From: Paracoccus isoporae
GTDB taxonomy: Bacteria; Pseudomonadota; Alphaproteobacteria; Rhodobacterales; Rhodobacteraceae
NCBI RefSeq assembly: GCF_900101865.1
Contig: NZ_FNAH01000009.1
Coordinates: 56,524 to 120,523 of the forward strand
Reading direction: 5' to 3'
Length of the DNA: 64,000 nucleotides
Position numbers and translations under genes: made by a program. Under the pieces are notes generated by a model. The model had not been told where the DNA came from, did not search any database, and worked only from the letters and a program-made list of their open reading frames with translations. Shown piece by piece: positions 1 through 8,669 of this stretch (its first letter is position 1; each line of letters starts with the position of its first letter).

Positions 1-515
1 ACGTTGGAGCCAATATCGGCGAGTTGGGTATCTGGGCAAACATGAATAACGCGAGATATGTAGGATTTGAGCCTGACCCAATCGCATTTCGCGCATTGAA
101 CCGGAATGTTACGGGAAAGCTCTACGACATCGCACTCGCCGACGAAGCCGGATATGCGGAGTTCTACCTGAGCACATCAGAAGCGGACTCCAGCCTCATC
201 GCGCCCCAAAAAATAGAAGAGAGGATTTCAGTCCGAAAGGAAAGGCTGGACGACCTGCTACCCGCACTTGACTTATCGAGAGAAATCAAACTTCTGAAGG
301 TCGAGGCCGAAGGCTATGAGGCAGAAATTCTTCAGGGTGCGCGAGAAACCCTGAAGCAGGTCGAATATATCGCAGTCGATGCAGGTCCAGAGCGCGGCGG
401 AGAGAATACAGTGCCCGGCGTGCTGAATCTTCTGACAGGCTCTGGCTTTGAGATACTGTCCTGCTTCTTGAAGCGGGGAACTTTCTTCCTGCGTCGCAGA
501 GACTCAATGACTTGA
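1..515 (+). CDS. FkbM-family SAM-dependent methyltransferase (5' end outside window)
   Basis: The reading frame is open from base 3 and reads VGANIGELGIW, the glycine-rich SAM-binding motif I of FkbM-type methyltransferases. This is followed by VGFEPDP, the acidic motif that binds the SAM ribose, and by LLKVEAEGYEAEILQGA, typical of the FkbM C-terminal half. About 170 residues are visible; the start lies upstream. Family members methylate hydroxyls on sugars or polyketides and are common in surface-polysaccharide clusters; the substrate here is unknown. Base composition is clearly less GC-rich than the following genes, suggesting acquisition by transfer. The gene ends at TGA 513-515. Confidence 0.85.
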   Translation, partial: VGANIGELGIWANMNNARYVGFEPDPIAFRALNRNVTGKLYDIALADEAGYAEFYLSTSEADSSLIAPQKIEERISVRKERLDDLLPALDLSREIKLLKVEAEGYEAEILQGARETLKQVEYIAVDAGPERGGENTVPGVLNLLTGSGFEILSCFLKRGTFFLRRRDSMT

Positions 516-611
516 TGCTTGATCTGTACGCCATTTCGAAACCCGAATATTTAGGATTGAATTAGCGACCATTGATTTGCTCACGTTCGTGATATGACAT
601 TTCGACCAAAA

Positions 612-643
612 TAAGCGGTTTCCAGCACTGCACCAGAACCGCT
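612..643 (-). terminator. Putative rho-independent terminator of nadE
   Basis: Arms AGCGGTT (614-620) and AACCGCT (637-643) are perfectly complementary across a 16-base loop. Read on the minus strand, the hairpin overlaps the nadE stop codon and is followed by TATTTTGG, a short T-rich run. This suits intrinsic termination of nadE transcripts. The loop is long, so confidence is moderate. Confidence 0.45.
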
Positions 644-2312
644 ACAACTCATCCCGCCACCGGTTCACCAGCGGATAGCGGCGGTCCAGCCAGAAGGCCT
701 TGGTCGAGATGCGCGGCCCCGGCGCGGCCTGGTAGCGTTTCCATTCGCTTTGATAGAGCAGTTTCTCGACCTTTTTCACCGTCTCGATATCGAAGCCGCG
801 CGCGACGAGTTCCTTCAGCGACAGATCCTCTTCGACCAGGCCGAACAGGATCGCATCCAGCACGTCATAAGGTGGCAGGGAGTCGCTGTCCTTCTGATCG
901 GGGCGCAGTTCCGCGCTTGGGGGCTTGGATATGATGCGGGGCGGGATTACCTCACCCGTTCGGCCCATCATCCAGCCGCGATGGTTCTGGTTGCGCCAGC
1001 GGCAGGTCTCGAAGACGCGGGTCTTGTAGAGATCCTTGATCGGGTTATAGCCGCCCGCCATGTCGCCATAAATCGTGGCATAGCCCACCGCGACCTCGGA
1101 TTTATTGCCGGTGGTCAGCAGCATTTCCCCGAATTTGTTGGAAATCGCCATCAGCATCAGCCCGCGCAGGCGGGACTGGATATTCTCCTCGGTCGTGTCG
1201 GGTTTGGTGCCTTCCATCAGATGAGCGAGCGCGTCCGACACCGCATCCCGCGCGCCGTCGATCATGACGGTATCGAGCCGCGCGCCAAGCCGCCCGGCGC
1301 AATCCGCCGCATCGTCGAGGCTGGCCTGAGAGGTATATTCCGAGGGCAGCATCACGCAGCGCACATTCTCCGGGCCGATCGCGTCGCAGGCGATGGTCGC
1401 GACGAGCGCCGAATCGATGCCGCCCGACATGCCGAGCAGCACCTTGCGGAACCCGTTCTTGCGCAGATAGTCGCGCAATCCCGTCATCATGGCGCGGTAA
1501 TCCTGCTCCCATTCATCGGGCTGGCTGTCCATCCGGCCCGGCGCGGCGCGCCAGCCGCGATCGGTGCGGGTGAAATCGACATGTTCGATCACCTCGTCGA
1601 AGGGCGGGAGCTGCACCACCTTGTCGGCCCCGCCATCGGCTCCGGGGTTCAGAACAAAGCTCGCCCCGTCATAGATCTGATCGTCCTGCCCGCCGACCGA
1701 GTTCAGGTACACCAGCGGCAGCCGGTTCTCGACCACGCGGGCGACCATATGGCCCATGCGCAGATCCAGCTTGTTGCGGTGATAGGGCGAGCCGTTGGGC
1801 ACGACCAGGATCTCCGCGCCCGATTCCTCCAGCGTCTCGGCGACCTCGGGCCACCACGCATCCTCACAGATGGGCGAGCCGATGCGGACCCCGCCCACCA
1901 CGTAGGGGCCGGAGACGGGGCCTGCGTCGAACAGCCGCATCTCGTCGAAAAGCTGCTTGTGCGGCAGGTCGTGTTTCAGCACCCGCGCGACGATCTTCCC
2001 GCCGTGGAGCACGAAATAGGCGTTGTAGAGCTTGCCCTCCGACCGGAACGGCGTGCCGATGCCGAGCGCCGGGCCCTCCGCGCAGTCCCGCGCCAGCGCC
2101 TCGACCTGGGCCACCGCGGCATCGGTGAAGCCCGCCTTCAGCACCAGATCCTGGGTCTGGTAGCCGGTAATGAACATCTCCGGCAGGACCACGTAATCGG
2201 CCCCGGCGTCCCTGCCCTGCGCCCAGGCCGAGCGGGCCTTGGCGGCATTGCCTTCCAGATCGCCCAGCGTGGGGTTCAGCTGGGCAAGGGTGATGCGGAT
2301 GCGGTCGGTCAT
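642..2312 (-). CDS. nadE: Glutamine-dependent NAD+ synthetase NadE
   Basis: A 556-residue cytoplasmic two-domain enzyme making NAD+ from nicotinic acid adenine dinucleotide, ATP and glutamine. The N-terminal half is a nitrilase-fold glutaminase (RITLAQLNPTLGDLEGN at the start, the catalytic-Glu segment VVLPEMFITGY, and PICEDAWWPE carrying the Cys). The C-terminal half is the synthetase with P-loop SGGIDS at about residues 296-301 and ends PLVNRWRDEL. The ATG at 2312 was chosen because homology begins there, although the frame stays open far upstream. It is divergent from the MORN gene, with about 117 bases between the starts. Confidence 0.95.
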   Translation of the reverse strand: MTDRIRITLAQLNPTLGDLEGNAAKARSAWAQGRDAGADYVVLPEMFITGYQTQDLVLKAGFTDAAVAQVEALARDCAEGPALGIGTPFRSEGKLYNAYFVLHGGKIVARVLKHDLPHKQLFDEMRLFDAGPVSGPYVVGGVRIGSPICEDAWWPEVAETLEESGAEILVVPNGSPYHRNKLDLRMGHMVARVVENRLPLVYLNSVGGQDDQIYDGASFVLNPGADGGADKVVQLPPFDEVIEHVDFTRTDRGWRAAPGRMDSQPDEWEQDYRAMMTGLRDYLRKNGFRKVLLGMSGGIDSALVATIACDAIGPENVRCVMLPSEYTSQASLDDAADCAGRLGARLDTVMIDGARDAVSDALAHLMEGTKPDTTEENIQSRLRGLMLMAISNKFGEMLLTTGNKSEVAVGYATIYGDMAGGYNPIKDLYKTRVFETCRWRNQNHRGWMMGRTGEVIPPRIISKPPSAELRPDQKDSDSLPPYDVLDAILFGLVEEDLSLKELVARGFDIETVKKVEKLLYQSEWKRYQAAPGPRISTKAFWLDRRYPLVNRWRDEL

Positions 2313-2429
2313 GTGCGGTCCCTCATTCTGCTGGCTCAGCCTTAGCGCAGCCGGCGGCGAAGGGGAACGGCAGGCTTTGCGCTGCGCCCGTGCTTGCGAT
2401 AAACGATGGGGCAAAGAACGGAGGCGGGC

Positions 2430-4094
2430 ATGAAGGCAGCACTCGCAGCGTTGGTCCTGGCGGCGGCCGGGCCGGTTTACGCGCAGGGCAGCGCGGAACC
2501 GGCGGCGAATGTCGTGACCAAGCAGTATGACGATGGCGGGATCTATGAGGGCACGTTCCGCGGCGGACTGCAGCACGGGCGCGGCACCTACACCCTGCCT
2601 TCGGGCTATCAATATGAGGGCGATTGGGTCGAGGGCGAGATCCTCGGCCAGGGCCGGGCGCGGTTTCCCAACGGCTCGGTCTATGAGGGCGCCTTCGCGC
2701 AGGGCAAGCCGCATGGCCAGGGCAAGATCACCTATGCCGATGGCGGCACCTATGAGGGCCAGTGGCAAAACGGCCAGATCACCGGCGAGGGCGTGGCGCA
2801 ATACGCCAATGGCGCGCGCTACGAGGGCGGATTCCTGAATGCCATGCATCACGGCAAGGGCGTGCTGACCCAGGCCAACGGCTATCGCTATGACGGCGAC
2901 TGGGTGAACGGGGTCAAGGAAGGCCAGGGCCGGATCACCTATCCCGACGGCGCGGTGTATGAGGGCCAGATGCTGGCCGGGCAGCGCGCCGGCCGCGGCA
3001 AGCTGACCATGCCGGACGGGCTGGAATATGACGGCGTCTGGGAGGCCGGGCAGATGTCGGGGCGCGGCGCGCTGACCCAGCAATCCGGCGACCGCTACGA
3101 GGGCGAGATGCGCGGCGGCAAGCGCGAGGGCCAGGGCATCGCCACCTATGCCAATGGCGATGTCTATGAGGGCCAGTTCCGCGATGACCGCCGCCACGGC
3201 ACCGGCAGCTTCACCGGCACGGATGGCTATGTCTATGAGGGGCAATGGGCCGAGGGCCAGATGCAGGGCGAGGGGCGGATCACCTATCCCGACGGATCGG
3301 TCTATGAAGGCCGGATGTCGGCGGATCAGCCCAACGGGCGCGGCCGGATCACCTATCCCGACGGCGCGATCTACGACGGGGACTGGACGGATGGCGTGAT
3401 CGAGGGCCAGGGCCGGGCGGAATACGCCAACGGCATGGTCTATGAGGGATCGTTTCGCGGCGCGCGCATCGACGGGCAGGGCCGGATGACCTATCCCGAC
3501 GGCTATGTCTATAACGGCGAGTGGAAGGACGGGCAGCGCGACGGGCGCGGACAGGCGACCTATCCAGACGGCACCGTCTATACCGGCCAGTTCGCGGGCG
3601 GGCTGCGCGAAGGCCAGGGCAAGCTGACCACGCCGGACGGGTTCATCTATGAGGGCGGCTGGAAGAATGGCGAGATCGACGGCGAAGGCGTCGCCACCTA
3701 TGCCACCGGCGACAGCTATACCGGCAATTTCGTCGCCGGAAAGCGCCAGGGCCAGGGGGTGATGCGCTATGCCACCGGCCAGATCGCATCCGGGCTGTGG
3801 GAGGAGAACCGGCTGAGCGCGGCCGGGCCGGTTACGACCGAAGGCCCAGCCCCGCAGCAGACAAACCGCGAAGACGGCGCCCCGCAGGACGATGCGGCGG
3901 TCCCAGCCGCCCCGCAGACCGGCGGCGAGCGCGCCGAAACCCCAGATCTGCCGCAGGACAACACCGGGACGGCAGCGGCATCAGACCCGGACGTCGCGAC
4001 CTCCGATCCCGGCCCCGGCCCCGGCCCTGCCTCCGACCAGCCCGCGCAAGACGCGGCCGAACCTCAAACCGAGACCGAGGAGTCCGCCCCATGA
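2430..4094 (+). CDS. Exported MORN-repeat protein with acidic low-complexity tail
   Basis: A 554-residue protein with a signal peptide (KAALAALVLAAAGPVYA, probable cleavage before Gln19). From Tyr39 it is built of 18 consecutive 23-residue MORN repeats (consensus YEGxWxxGxxxGxGxxxYxxGxx) to about residue 452, plus a degenerate unit, then a Pro/Ala/Glu/Asp-rich tail to the end. MORN repeats form extended beta-hairpin rods and often mediate membrane or protein contact; no enzymatic domain is seen. A periplasmic or envelope scaffold is inference. The ATG at 2430 follows GGAGGCGGG; an in-frame upstream ATG at 2406 would precede the signal peptide. Its stop overlaps the next start (ATGA), so translational coupling with the membrane and VWA genes is likely. 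Confidence 0.85.
   Translation: MKAALAALVLAAAGPVYAQGSAEPAANVVTKQYDDGGIYEGTFRGGLQHGRGTYTLPSGYQYEGDWVEGEILGQGRARFPNGSVYEGAFAQGKPHGQGKITYADGGTYEGQWQNGQITGEGVAQYANGARYEGGFLNAMHHGKGVLTQANGYRYDGDWVNGVKEGQGRITYPDGAVYEGQMLAGQRAGRGKLTMPDGLEYDGVWEAGQMSGRGALTQQSGDRYEGEMRGGKREGQGIATYANGDVYEGQFRDDRRHGTGSFTGTDGYVYEGQWAEGQMQGEGRITYPDGSVYEGRMSADQPNGRGRITYPDGAIYDGDWTDGVIEGQGRAEYANGMVYEGSFRGARIDGQGRMTYPDGYVYNGEWKDGQRDGRGQATYPDGTVYTGQFAGGLREGQGKLTTPDGFIYEGGWKNGEIDGEGVATYATGDSYTGNFVAGKRQGQGVMRYATGQIASGLWEENRLSAAGPVTTEGPAPQQTNREDGAPQDDAAVPAAPQTGGERAETPDLPQDNTGTAAASDPDVATSDPGPGPGPASDQPAQDAAEPQTETEESAP
2544..3785 (+). repeat. 18 tandem 69-bp units encoding MORN repeats
   Basis: The coding DNA repeats every 69 bases in register with the protein repeat. 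Recurring blocks such as TATGAGGGC and ATCACCTATCCCGACGG are near identical between several units, while other units have diverged. This suggests past unit duplication or gene conversion. Copy number could vary between strains by slippage. Confidence 0.8.
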
Positions 4095-4255
4095 TCGTCA
4101 TCATCGCCGCGATTCTCGGCTTCTGGATGGGCTGGACCCGCGCCGGGCGCGCCGGGGGCGACCGCAAGGACCGCTGGCAATGGGCGCTTGCCCATCTGCT
4201 GATCTTCACCCTCGTGGCGCTGTTCGCGACCCTCATCCTCGACCGCATGGTCTGA
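4091..4255 (+). CDS. 54-residue membrane protein
   Basis: Begins MIVIIAAILGFWMGWTRAGR and ends HLLIFTLVALFATLILDRMV. Two hydrophobic helices (about residues 2-15 and 33-50) flank a basic, positively charged loop (RAGRAGGDRKDR), giving a likely two-helix inner-membrane hairpin. The start overlaps the MORN stop as ATGA and the stop overlaps the VWA start as TGATG, so all three are probably one translation-coupled unit. I do not recognise the family; a membrane anchor for either neighbour is speculation. Confidence 0.75.
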   Translation: MIVIIAAILGFWMGWTRAGRAGGDRKDRWQWALAHLLIFTLVALFATLILDRMV

Positions 4256-5436
4256 TGTACCGGCCGTTCCTGGACTCGCTGCGCCGCCACGGCGTCCCGG
4301 TCAGCCTGCGAGAATATCTCGACCTGCTGGCCGGGCTGGCGGCGGGGCTGTCCGCCGCGAACCCGGACGATTTCTACCATTTCGCCCGCGCCTGCCTGGT
4401 CAAGGACGAACGCCATATCGACCGCTTCGACCGCGCCTTTGCCGAAAGCTTCTCCGGGGTCGAGGAGATCGCGCTCGACGCGCTGATCGAGCAGGTCGAC
4501 CTGCCACAGGACTGGCTGGAGAAGCTGGCCGAGAAATTCCTCTCCCCCGAGGAGATGGCCGAGATCTCCTCCAGCGGCAGTTTCGAGGCGCTGATGGAGA
4601 AGCTGCGCGACCGGCTGGCCGAACAGCAAAGCCGCCATCAGGGCGGCAATAAATGGATCGGCACGGCCGGCACCTCACCCTTCGGCGCATATGGCTATAA
4701 CCCCGAAGGGGTGCGCATCGGCCAGCACGAGTCCCGCCACCGCCGGGCGGTCAAGGTCTGGGACCGGCGCGAATTCCGCGATTTCGACGACCAGGTCGAG
4801 CTGGGCACCCGCAATATCAAGCTGGCGCTGAAGCGGCTGCGGCAATGGGCGCGGCATGGTGCTGCCGATGAGCTGGACCTGCCCGCCACGATCCGCGCCA
4901 CCGCCGATCACGGCTATATCGACGTGCAGACCCGGCCCGAGCGGCGCAACGCAGTGAAGGTGCTGCTGTTTCTGGATGTCGGCGGCTCGATGGATGACCA
5001 TGTCCGCGGCGTGGACGAGCTGTTCAGCGCCGCGCGGGCCGAGTTCAAGCACATGGCGCATTTCTTCTTTCATAACTGCCTTTACGAATCGGTGTGGACC
5101 GACTCGCGGCGGCGTTGGACCGAGACCACGCCGACCTGGGATCTGCTGCACCTCTACGGGCGCGACTATAAATGCATCTTCGTGGGCGACGCCGCCATGT
5201 CGCCCTACGAGATCGCCGTGCCCGGCGGCGCGAACGAGCACTGGAATGCCGAGCCGGGCGAGCTGTGGCTGCGCCGCGTCACCGAAACCTGGCCCGATCA
5301 TGTCTGGCTGAACCCGGTGCCGGAACGGCACTGGCGCGCCACGCCGTCGATCGGGATGATCGGCGAGATATTCGAGAACCGGATGATGCCGCTGACGCTC
5401 GACGGGCTGACCCGCGCCATGCGGGTGCTGGGCTGA
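4255..5436 (+). CDS. VWA-domain protein, CoxE-like
   Basis: A 393-residue cytoplasmic protein of the CoxE/YeaD2-like VWA family. The N-terminal half is helical (MYRPFLDSLRRHGVPVSLREYLDLL is typical). The C-terminal half is a von Willebrand A domain with a MIDAS-like DVGGSM at residues 241-246, where Gly replaces the first Ser of the usual DxSxS. Family members usually act with a MoxR AAA+ ATPase in metal-centre or complex assembly. No MoxR gene is in this window, so the partner must lie elsewhere. Starts at the ATG overlapping the preceding stop. The following hairpin at 5455-5508 probably ends the transcript. Confidence 0.85.
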   Translation: MYRPFLDSLRRHGVPVSLREYLDLLAGLAAGLSAANPDDFYHFARACLVKDERHIDRFDRAFAESFSGVEEIALDALIEQVDLPQDWLEKLAEKFLSPEEMAEISSSGSFEALMEKLRDRLAEQQSRHQGGNKWIGTAGTSPFGAYGYNPEGVRIGQHESRHRRAVKVWDRREFRDFDDQVELGTRNIKLALKRLRQWARHGAADELDLPATIRATADHGYIDVQTRPERRNAVKVLLFLDVGGSMDDHVRGVDELFSAARAEFKHMAHFFFHNCLYESVWTDSRRRWTETTPTWDLLHLYGRDYKCIFVGDAAMSPYEIAVPGGANEHWNAEPGELWLRRVTETWPDHVWLNPVPERHWRATPSIGMIGEIFENRMMPLTLDGLTRAMRVLG

Positions 5437-5454
5437 CCCGGTCCGACCGCCGCC

Positions 5455-5508
5455 CGGGTATTTCGGTGAAGAAGAAAGCCGCCCTATTCTTCTTCATCCA
5501 AATACCCG
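5455..5508. repeat. Long inverted repeat (two GGGTATTT/TGAAGAAGAA elements), probable terminator
   Basis: Arms 5455-5476 and 5487-5508 are complementary at 20 of 22 positions around a 10-base loop. Each arm is one copy of a dispersed element: CGGGTATTT, a few variable bases, TGAAGAAGAA. It lies between the VWA stop and the M48 start. The hairpin is strong but lacks a clean T-run, so it may act as a terminator, an RNA-stability element or a REP-like repeat. Related single copies occur at 41714-41734 and 52677-52697. Confidence 0.75.
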
Positions 5509-5581
5509 CTTGCGGCGCGGCCCGCCCCGCGCGCCGGCCGGATAGCTTGATCGCGGCGCGGTCCCGACCCAGATAAGGTCC

Positions 5582-6289
5582 ATGCTGAAATTCACCCCGA
5601 TCCTGCTGATCCTCGCCTATACCGCCGTGATGTGGTTCTTCTCGGTCTGGCGGCTGAAGCGGGAGCTGGCGGAACATTCGACCCCGCTCGACCATGCGCG
5701 GCTGAACCCGCTGCTCGACCGGCTCGGCGGGGCGATGGACCTGCCGCGCATCCGGGCCTTCGTCTACGAAATCCCGGCGATCAACGGGCTGGCCGCGCCG
5801 GATGGGCGGATCTTCGTGACCCGCGGATTCCTGGACCGGATGAAGGCGGGCGAGGTCACGCCCGAGGAGATCGCCTCTGTCATCGCCCATGAGCTGGGCC
5901 ATGTCGCCCATGGCCACACCAAGCGGCGGCTGATCGATTTCGCCGGGCAGAACGTGATCCGCAGCGTGCTGATCGGCACGATCGGGCGGTTCATCCCGTT
6001 CATCGGCCCGTGGCTGGTCAACCTGGCGACAATGGCGCTCGCCGCCCGGCTGTCACAGGGCGACGAGTTCGAGGCGGACCGCTTTGCCACCGCGCTGATG
6101 ATCCGCGCAGGCATCGGTGCCGCGCCGCAGATCAGCCTGTTCGAGAAGCTGAACCGCCTGTCGGGCGGTCGCGGCGCCACCGCCCCGGCCTGGCTTCTGT
6201 CGCACCCGGCGACCGAGCGGCGCATCGCGGCCATTCGCACCCATGAGCATCGCTGGCAATCCGGCGGCAGTGATGATCGGCCTGGCTGA
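5582..6289 (+). CDS. M48-family zinc metalloprotease
   Basis: A 235-residue protein with an N-terminal hydrophobic segment (residues 4-21), then the M48 peptidase domain. HELGH at residues 103-107 binds zinc, and the third ligand is in the downstream GDEFEADRFA motif. The conserved SHPATERRI near the C terminus is also typical. Family members (HtpX, BepA, LoiP types) degrade or remodel membrane and envelope proteins. The N-terminal anchor implies a membrane location; the side of the membrane is not certain. Convergent with fnrL, whose stop lies a few bases away. Confidence 0.9.
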   Translation: MLKFTPILLILAYTAVMWFFSVWRLKRELAEHSTPLDHARLNPLLDRLGGAMDLPRIRAFVYEIPAINGLAAPDGRIFVTRGFLDRMKAGEVTPEEIASVIAHELGHVAHGHTKRRLIDFAGQNVIRSVLIGTIGRFIPFIGPWLVNLATMALAARLSQGDEFEADRFATALMIRAGIGAAPQISLFEKLNRLSGGRGATAPAWLLSHPATERRIAAIRTHEHRWQSGGSDDRPG

Positions 6290-6294
6290 ACGCC

Positions 6295-7056
6295 TCAGCC
6301 CGCCCCCTCGCCATCGCCGCATTCCACCAGCAGCCGGTCGAAATCGAGGATCTCCACCTCGCGCTTCTCGCGCAGCCGGATCACCCCGTCGCGTTTGAGC
6401 GCCGAGAACTGGCGGCTGACCGTCTCCAGCGTCAGCCCCAGGTAATCGGCCATCGCCTCGCGGGTCAGCGGCAGGGCCAGGCGGATCTGCCCCCGCGGCT
6501 CCAGCCGTTTCAGCGCCGCTGCGCGCCGGGCCAGGATGGCCAGGAAGGAGGCGATGCGCTCCCGCGCCGTCTTGCGGCCCAGGATCACCATCCATTCGCG
6601 CGCCGCGTCCAGCTCGTCCAGTGTCATCTCCAGCAGCCGCGCGGGCAGGCGCGGCGTGTCGCGCATCATCGCCTCGAACGGCGCGCGCCGGAAGCAGCAG
6701 AGATTCAGATCGGTGATCGCGGTGACGGTATAGCCGGCGCGGTCCCGCCCCGGCCGACCCAGGAAATCGCTGGGCAGCATCAGCCCGACCATCTGGGTGC
6801 GCCCGTCCTCCAGCGTCTGGGTCAGAGTCGCCACCCCGTCGATCAGCGAGGCGACAAAATCCATCCGCTCTCCCGCGCACAGGATGACCTGGCCGGCGGG
6901 GATGCGGCGGTAATACTTCGCGCGCTCGAGGCGCAGCAGCTCCTCGCCCTCGCAATGGGCGCAGACGGCGCGGTAGCGGATCGGGCAGTCGGCGCAGGAT
7001 GGCCTGTCGCGCAAGGGCGGCGGGCCGGCATGTATGGGGGCGGCGCTGATCGTCAT
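6295..7056 (-). CDS. fnrL: Crp/Fnr-family oxygen-responsive regulator, FnrL type
   Basis: A 253-residue protein. The N terminus has Cys21, Cys24, Cys32 and Cys35 in CADCPIRYRAVCAHC, and Cys60 lies further in. This is the arrangement of FNR/FnrL [4Fe-4S] sensors. A cyclic-nucleotide-binding-type beta-roll follows, and the C-terminal HTH carries ETVSRQFSALKR, whose E..SR pattern reads TTGAT half-sites. In Rhodobacter, FnrL controls the micro-aerobic switch, including tetrapyrrole genes; the nearby hemA has a matching site at 9959-9972. No clear FNR site was seen upstream of fnrL itself. Confidence 0.92.
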   Translation of the reverse strand: MTISAAPIHAGPPPLRDRPSCADCPIRYRAVCAHCEGEELLRLERAKYYRRIPAGQVILCAGERMDFVASLIDGVATLTQTLEDGRTQMVGLMLPSDFLGRPGRDRAGYTVTAITDLNLCCFRRAPFEAMMRDTPRLPARLLEMTLDELDAAREWMVILGRKTARERIASFLAILARRAAALKRLEPRGQIRLALPLTREAMADYLGLTLETVSRQFSALKRDGVIRLREKREVEILDFDRLLVECGDGEGAG

Positions 7057-7268
7057 GGCGGGCTGTCCTGTTCGCCCGAAAATGGTTAACGGGACAGGGC
7101 CGATCTTGCAACTGTCACGAACGGGGCGAATTGACGCGGAGGTCAGTTCCGCAGCGGCAGCGTCCGCATCCAGCCGAAGGGACGAGCGCCGCGCGTCGGG
7201 TGCGCAGGCAGGCGCAGGCAGCGCGGCGGCTCTCGACGCGCATCGGCGGGTGCAGCAATTCGCGTGGC

Positions 7269-8555
7269 TTATTCCTGGCTCAGCGGCACGGGCTGGGCAT
7301 CGCCTTCATCTCCGCGCATCAGCGCCGGATCGGCGGCGGCCATGGCAACCATGCTGGCCAGATCCTCATCCTTGCTGATATCGGCGAAGGCGTAGCGCGC
7401 GGTCAGATTGGCCGGCGACAATTCCAGGTTCTTGACCACCTGCGCCCCCGGCGCCGCGGGGCCATAGGTGCGGCCATTGACCGAGAAATACACCGCGCCG
7501 GAATTCCCCGCCCGCAGGATCGGCGGCGATTCCAGCTTGGGCATGGCGAAGCGTTCGCCCGCATCCATGGTTTTTTCCAGCAGCACCGTGCCATCGGCCG
7601 AGGTCACGCGCACCCAGGCCGGGCGCGCGGCCAGCAATTCCAGTTCAGGCGCGTCGGGCGCCACGGTGCGCACCGCCATCTGCTCGGGCGGCAATTGCGG
7701 GCCGTAATCCATCGCCCCGGCATAATCGCGCGGCGGCGTACCCGCATCCGCCGTCGGCCCGGCATCAGAGGCAGCAGGCGTCACCGCCGCGATCTCCGTC
7801 GGGTCGGGCAGTTCGGGATCGATTGCGGCGATCGGCCCGTCCCGCGCGGTCAGCACAGGAATTTCAAGAACTTGCGGGCGATAGATGCGGTCGATCCCCT
7901 CGGGCTGGGGCAGGTTGACGGCCAGATCATCCACCTCCTCCATCGCCGGTTGAGCCGCGGTTTCGGCCGGGTCGAGCGCGGCAGTGATGCCGGGTGGCTC
8001 ATCGCCCGGCGTCAGGTTGACCTTCTGCAACTCCTGCAGAACCGACCATCCGCCATAGCCCAGCCCGGCGACGAGCGCCACCAGCACCATCACCGATCCG
8101 ATGGCCCGCGGCTCGACCGAGGACCAGAAGGATTCGGGCTGCGGGATGAACAGCGCCCGCGGGTTGGCCAGGGCCTCGGCCGGATCGGCCGGGCGGCGCT
8201 GCGGCTTCGGGCCCGAGGCGATGGGCGACATGCCATGGGTCGGCTCGAATCCCGATTCGGCGCAGAACCGCGCAAACACCCAGTCCGCATCCATCTTCAG
8301 ATAGCGCGCATAGGAGCGCACATAGCCGGAGATGAAGCTGGGCGCGTCGAAGGCGGAGATGTCGCAATTCTCGATGGCGGCGATATAGCTGGCGCGGATG
8401 CGCAATTCGCGCTGAACATCCAGCAGGGACTTGCCGAGCGTCGCCCGCTCGCCCCGCATCAGATCGCCCAGACATGTCTCGAAATCGTCGAACCCGCCCG
8501 CATGCGCGGTCGCGTCGTCACGCTGTGGCGTCGCCTTTGCCTTCAGCCCGATCAT
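7269..8555 (-). CDS. RodZ-like protein: HTH domain, one membrane helix, DUF4115 C-terminus
   Basis: About 428 residues. The N-terminal cytoplasmic HTH domain (FETCLGDLMRGERATLGKSLLDVQRELRIRASYIAAIE) is followed by a single transmembrane helix (IGSVMVLVALVAGLGYGGW). An acidic and proline-rich linker leads to a C-terminal periplasmic domain (AWVRVTSADGTVLLEKTMDAGERF) of the DUF4115/RodZ type. RodZ links MreB to the wall-elongation machinery. The ATG at 8555 (MIGLKAKATPQ) is preferred; the frame extends 19 codons further, with poor resemblance to the family. Confidence 0.85.
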   Translation of the reverse strand: MIGLKAKATPQRDDATAHAGGFDDFETCLGDLMRGERATLGKSLLDVQRELRIRASYIAAIENCDISAFDAPSFISGYVRSYARYLKMDADWVFARFCAESGFEPTHGMSPIASGPKPQRRPADPAEALANPRALFIPQPESFWSSVEPRAIGSVMVLVALVAGLGYGGWSVLQELQKVNLTPGDEPPGITAALDPAETAAQPAMEEVDDLAVNLPQPEGIDRIYRPQVLEIPVLTARDGPIAAIDPELPDPTEIAAVTPAASDAGPTADAGTPPRDYAGAMDYGPQLPPEQMAVRTVAPDAPELELLAARPAWVRVTSADGTVLLEKTMDAGERFAMPKLESPPILRAGNSGAVYFSVNGRTYGPAAPGAQVVKNLELSPANLTARYAFADISKDEDLASMVAMAAADPALMRGDEGDAQPVPLSQE

Positions 8556-8669
8556 TTCGCCTGCCCTATGCTTCCCTGCTCGTCGCAAGTCGCGCGAATC
8601 GCAACTTTGCATGGCTTAATTAAGGCAAGCTTATCACAGTGGCGAGAGTTGATCACCCCGCAAGCGAAA

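Noticed and set aside
750..2345. Long plus-strand open frame opposite nadE
   Set aside because: Shadow of nadE with no start context and low-complexity His/Arg/Ala composition.
4675..5331. Minus-strand open frame opposite the VWA gene
   Set aside because: Antisense to a family-matched gene; no start context and no motif.
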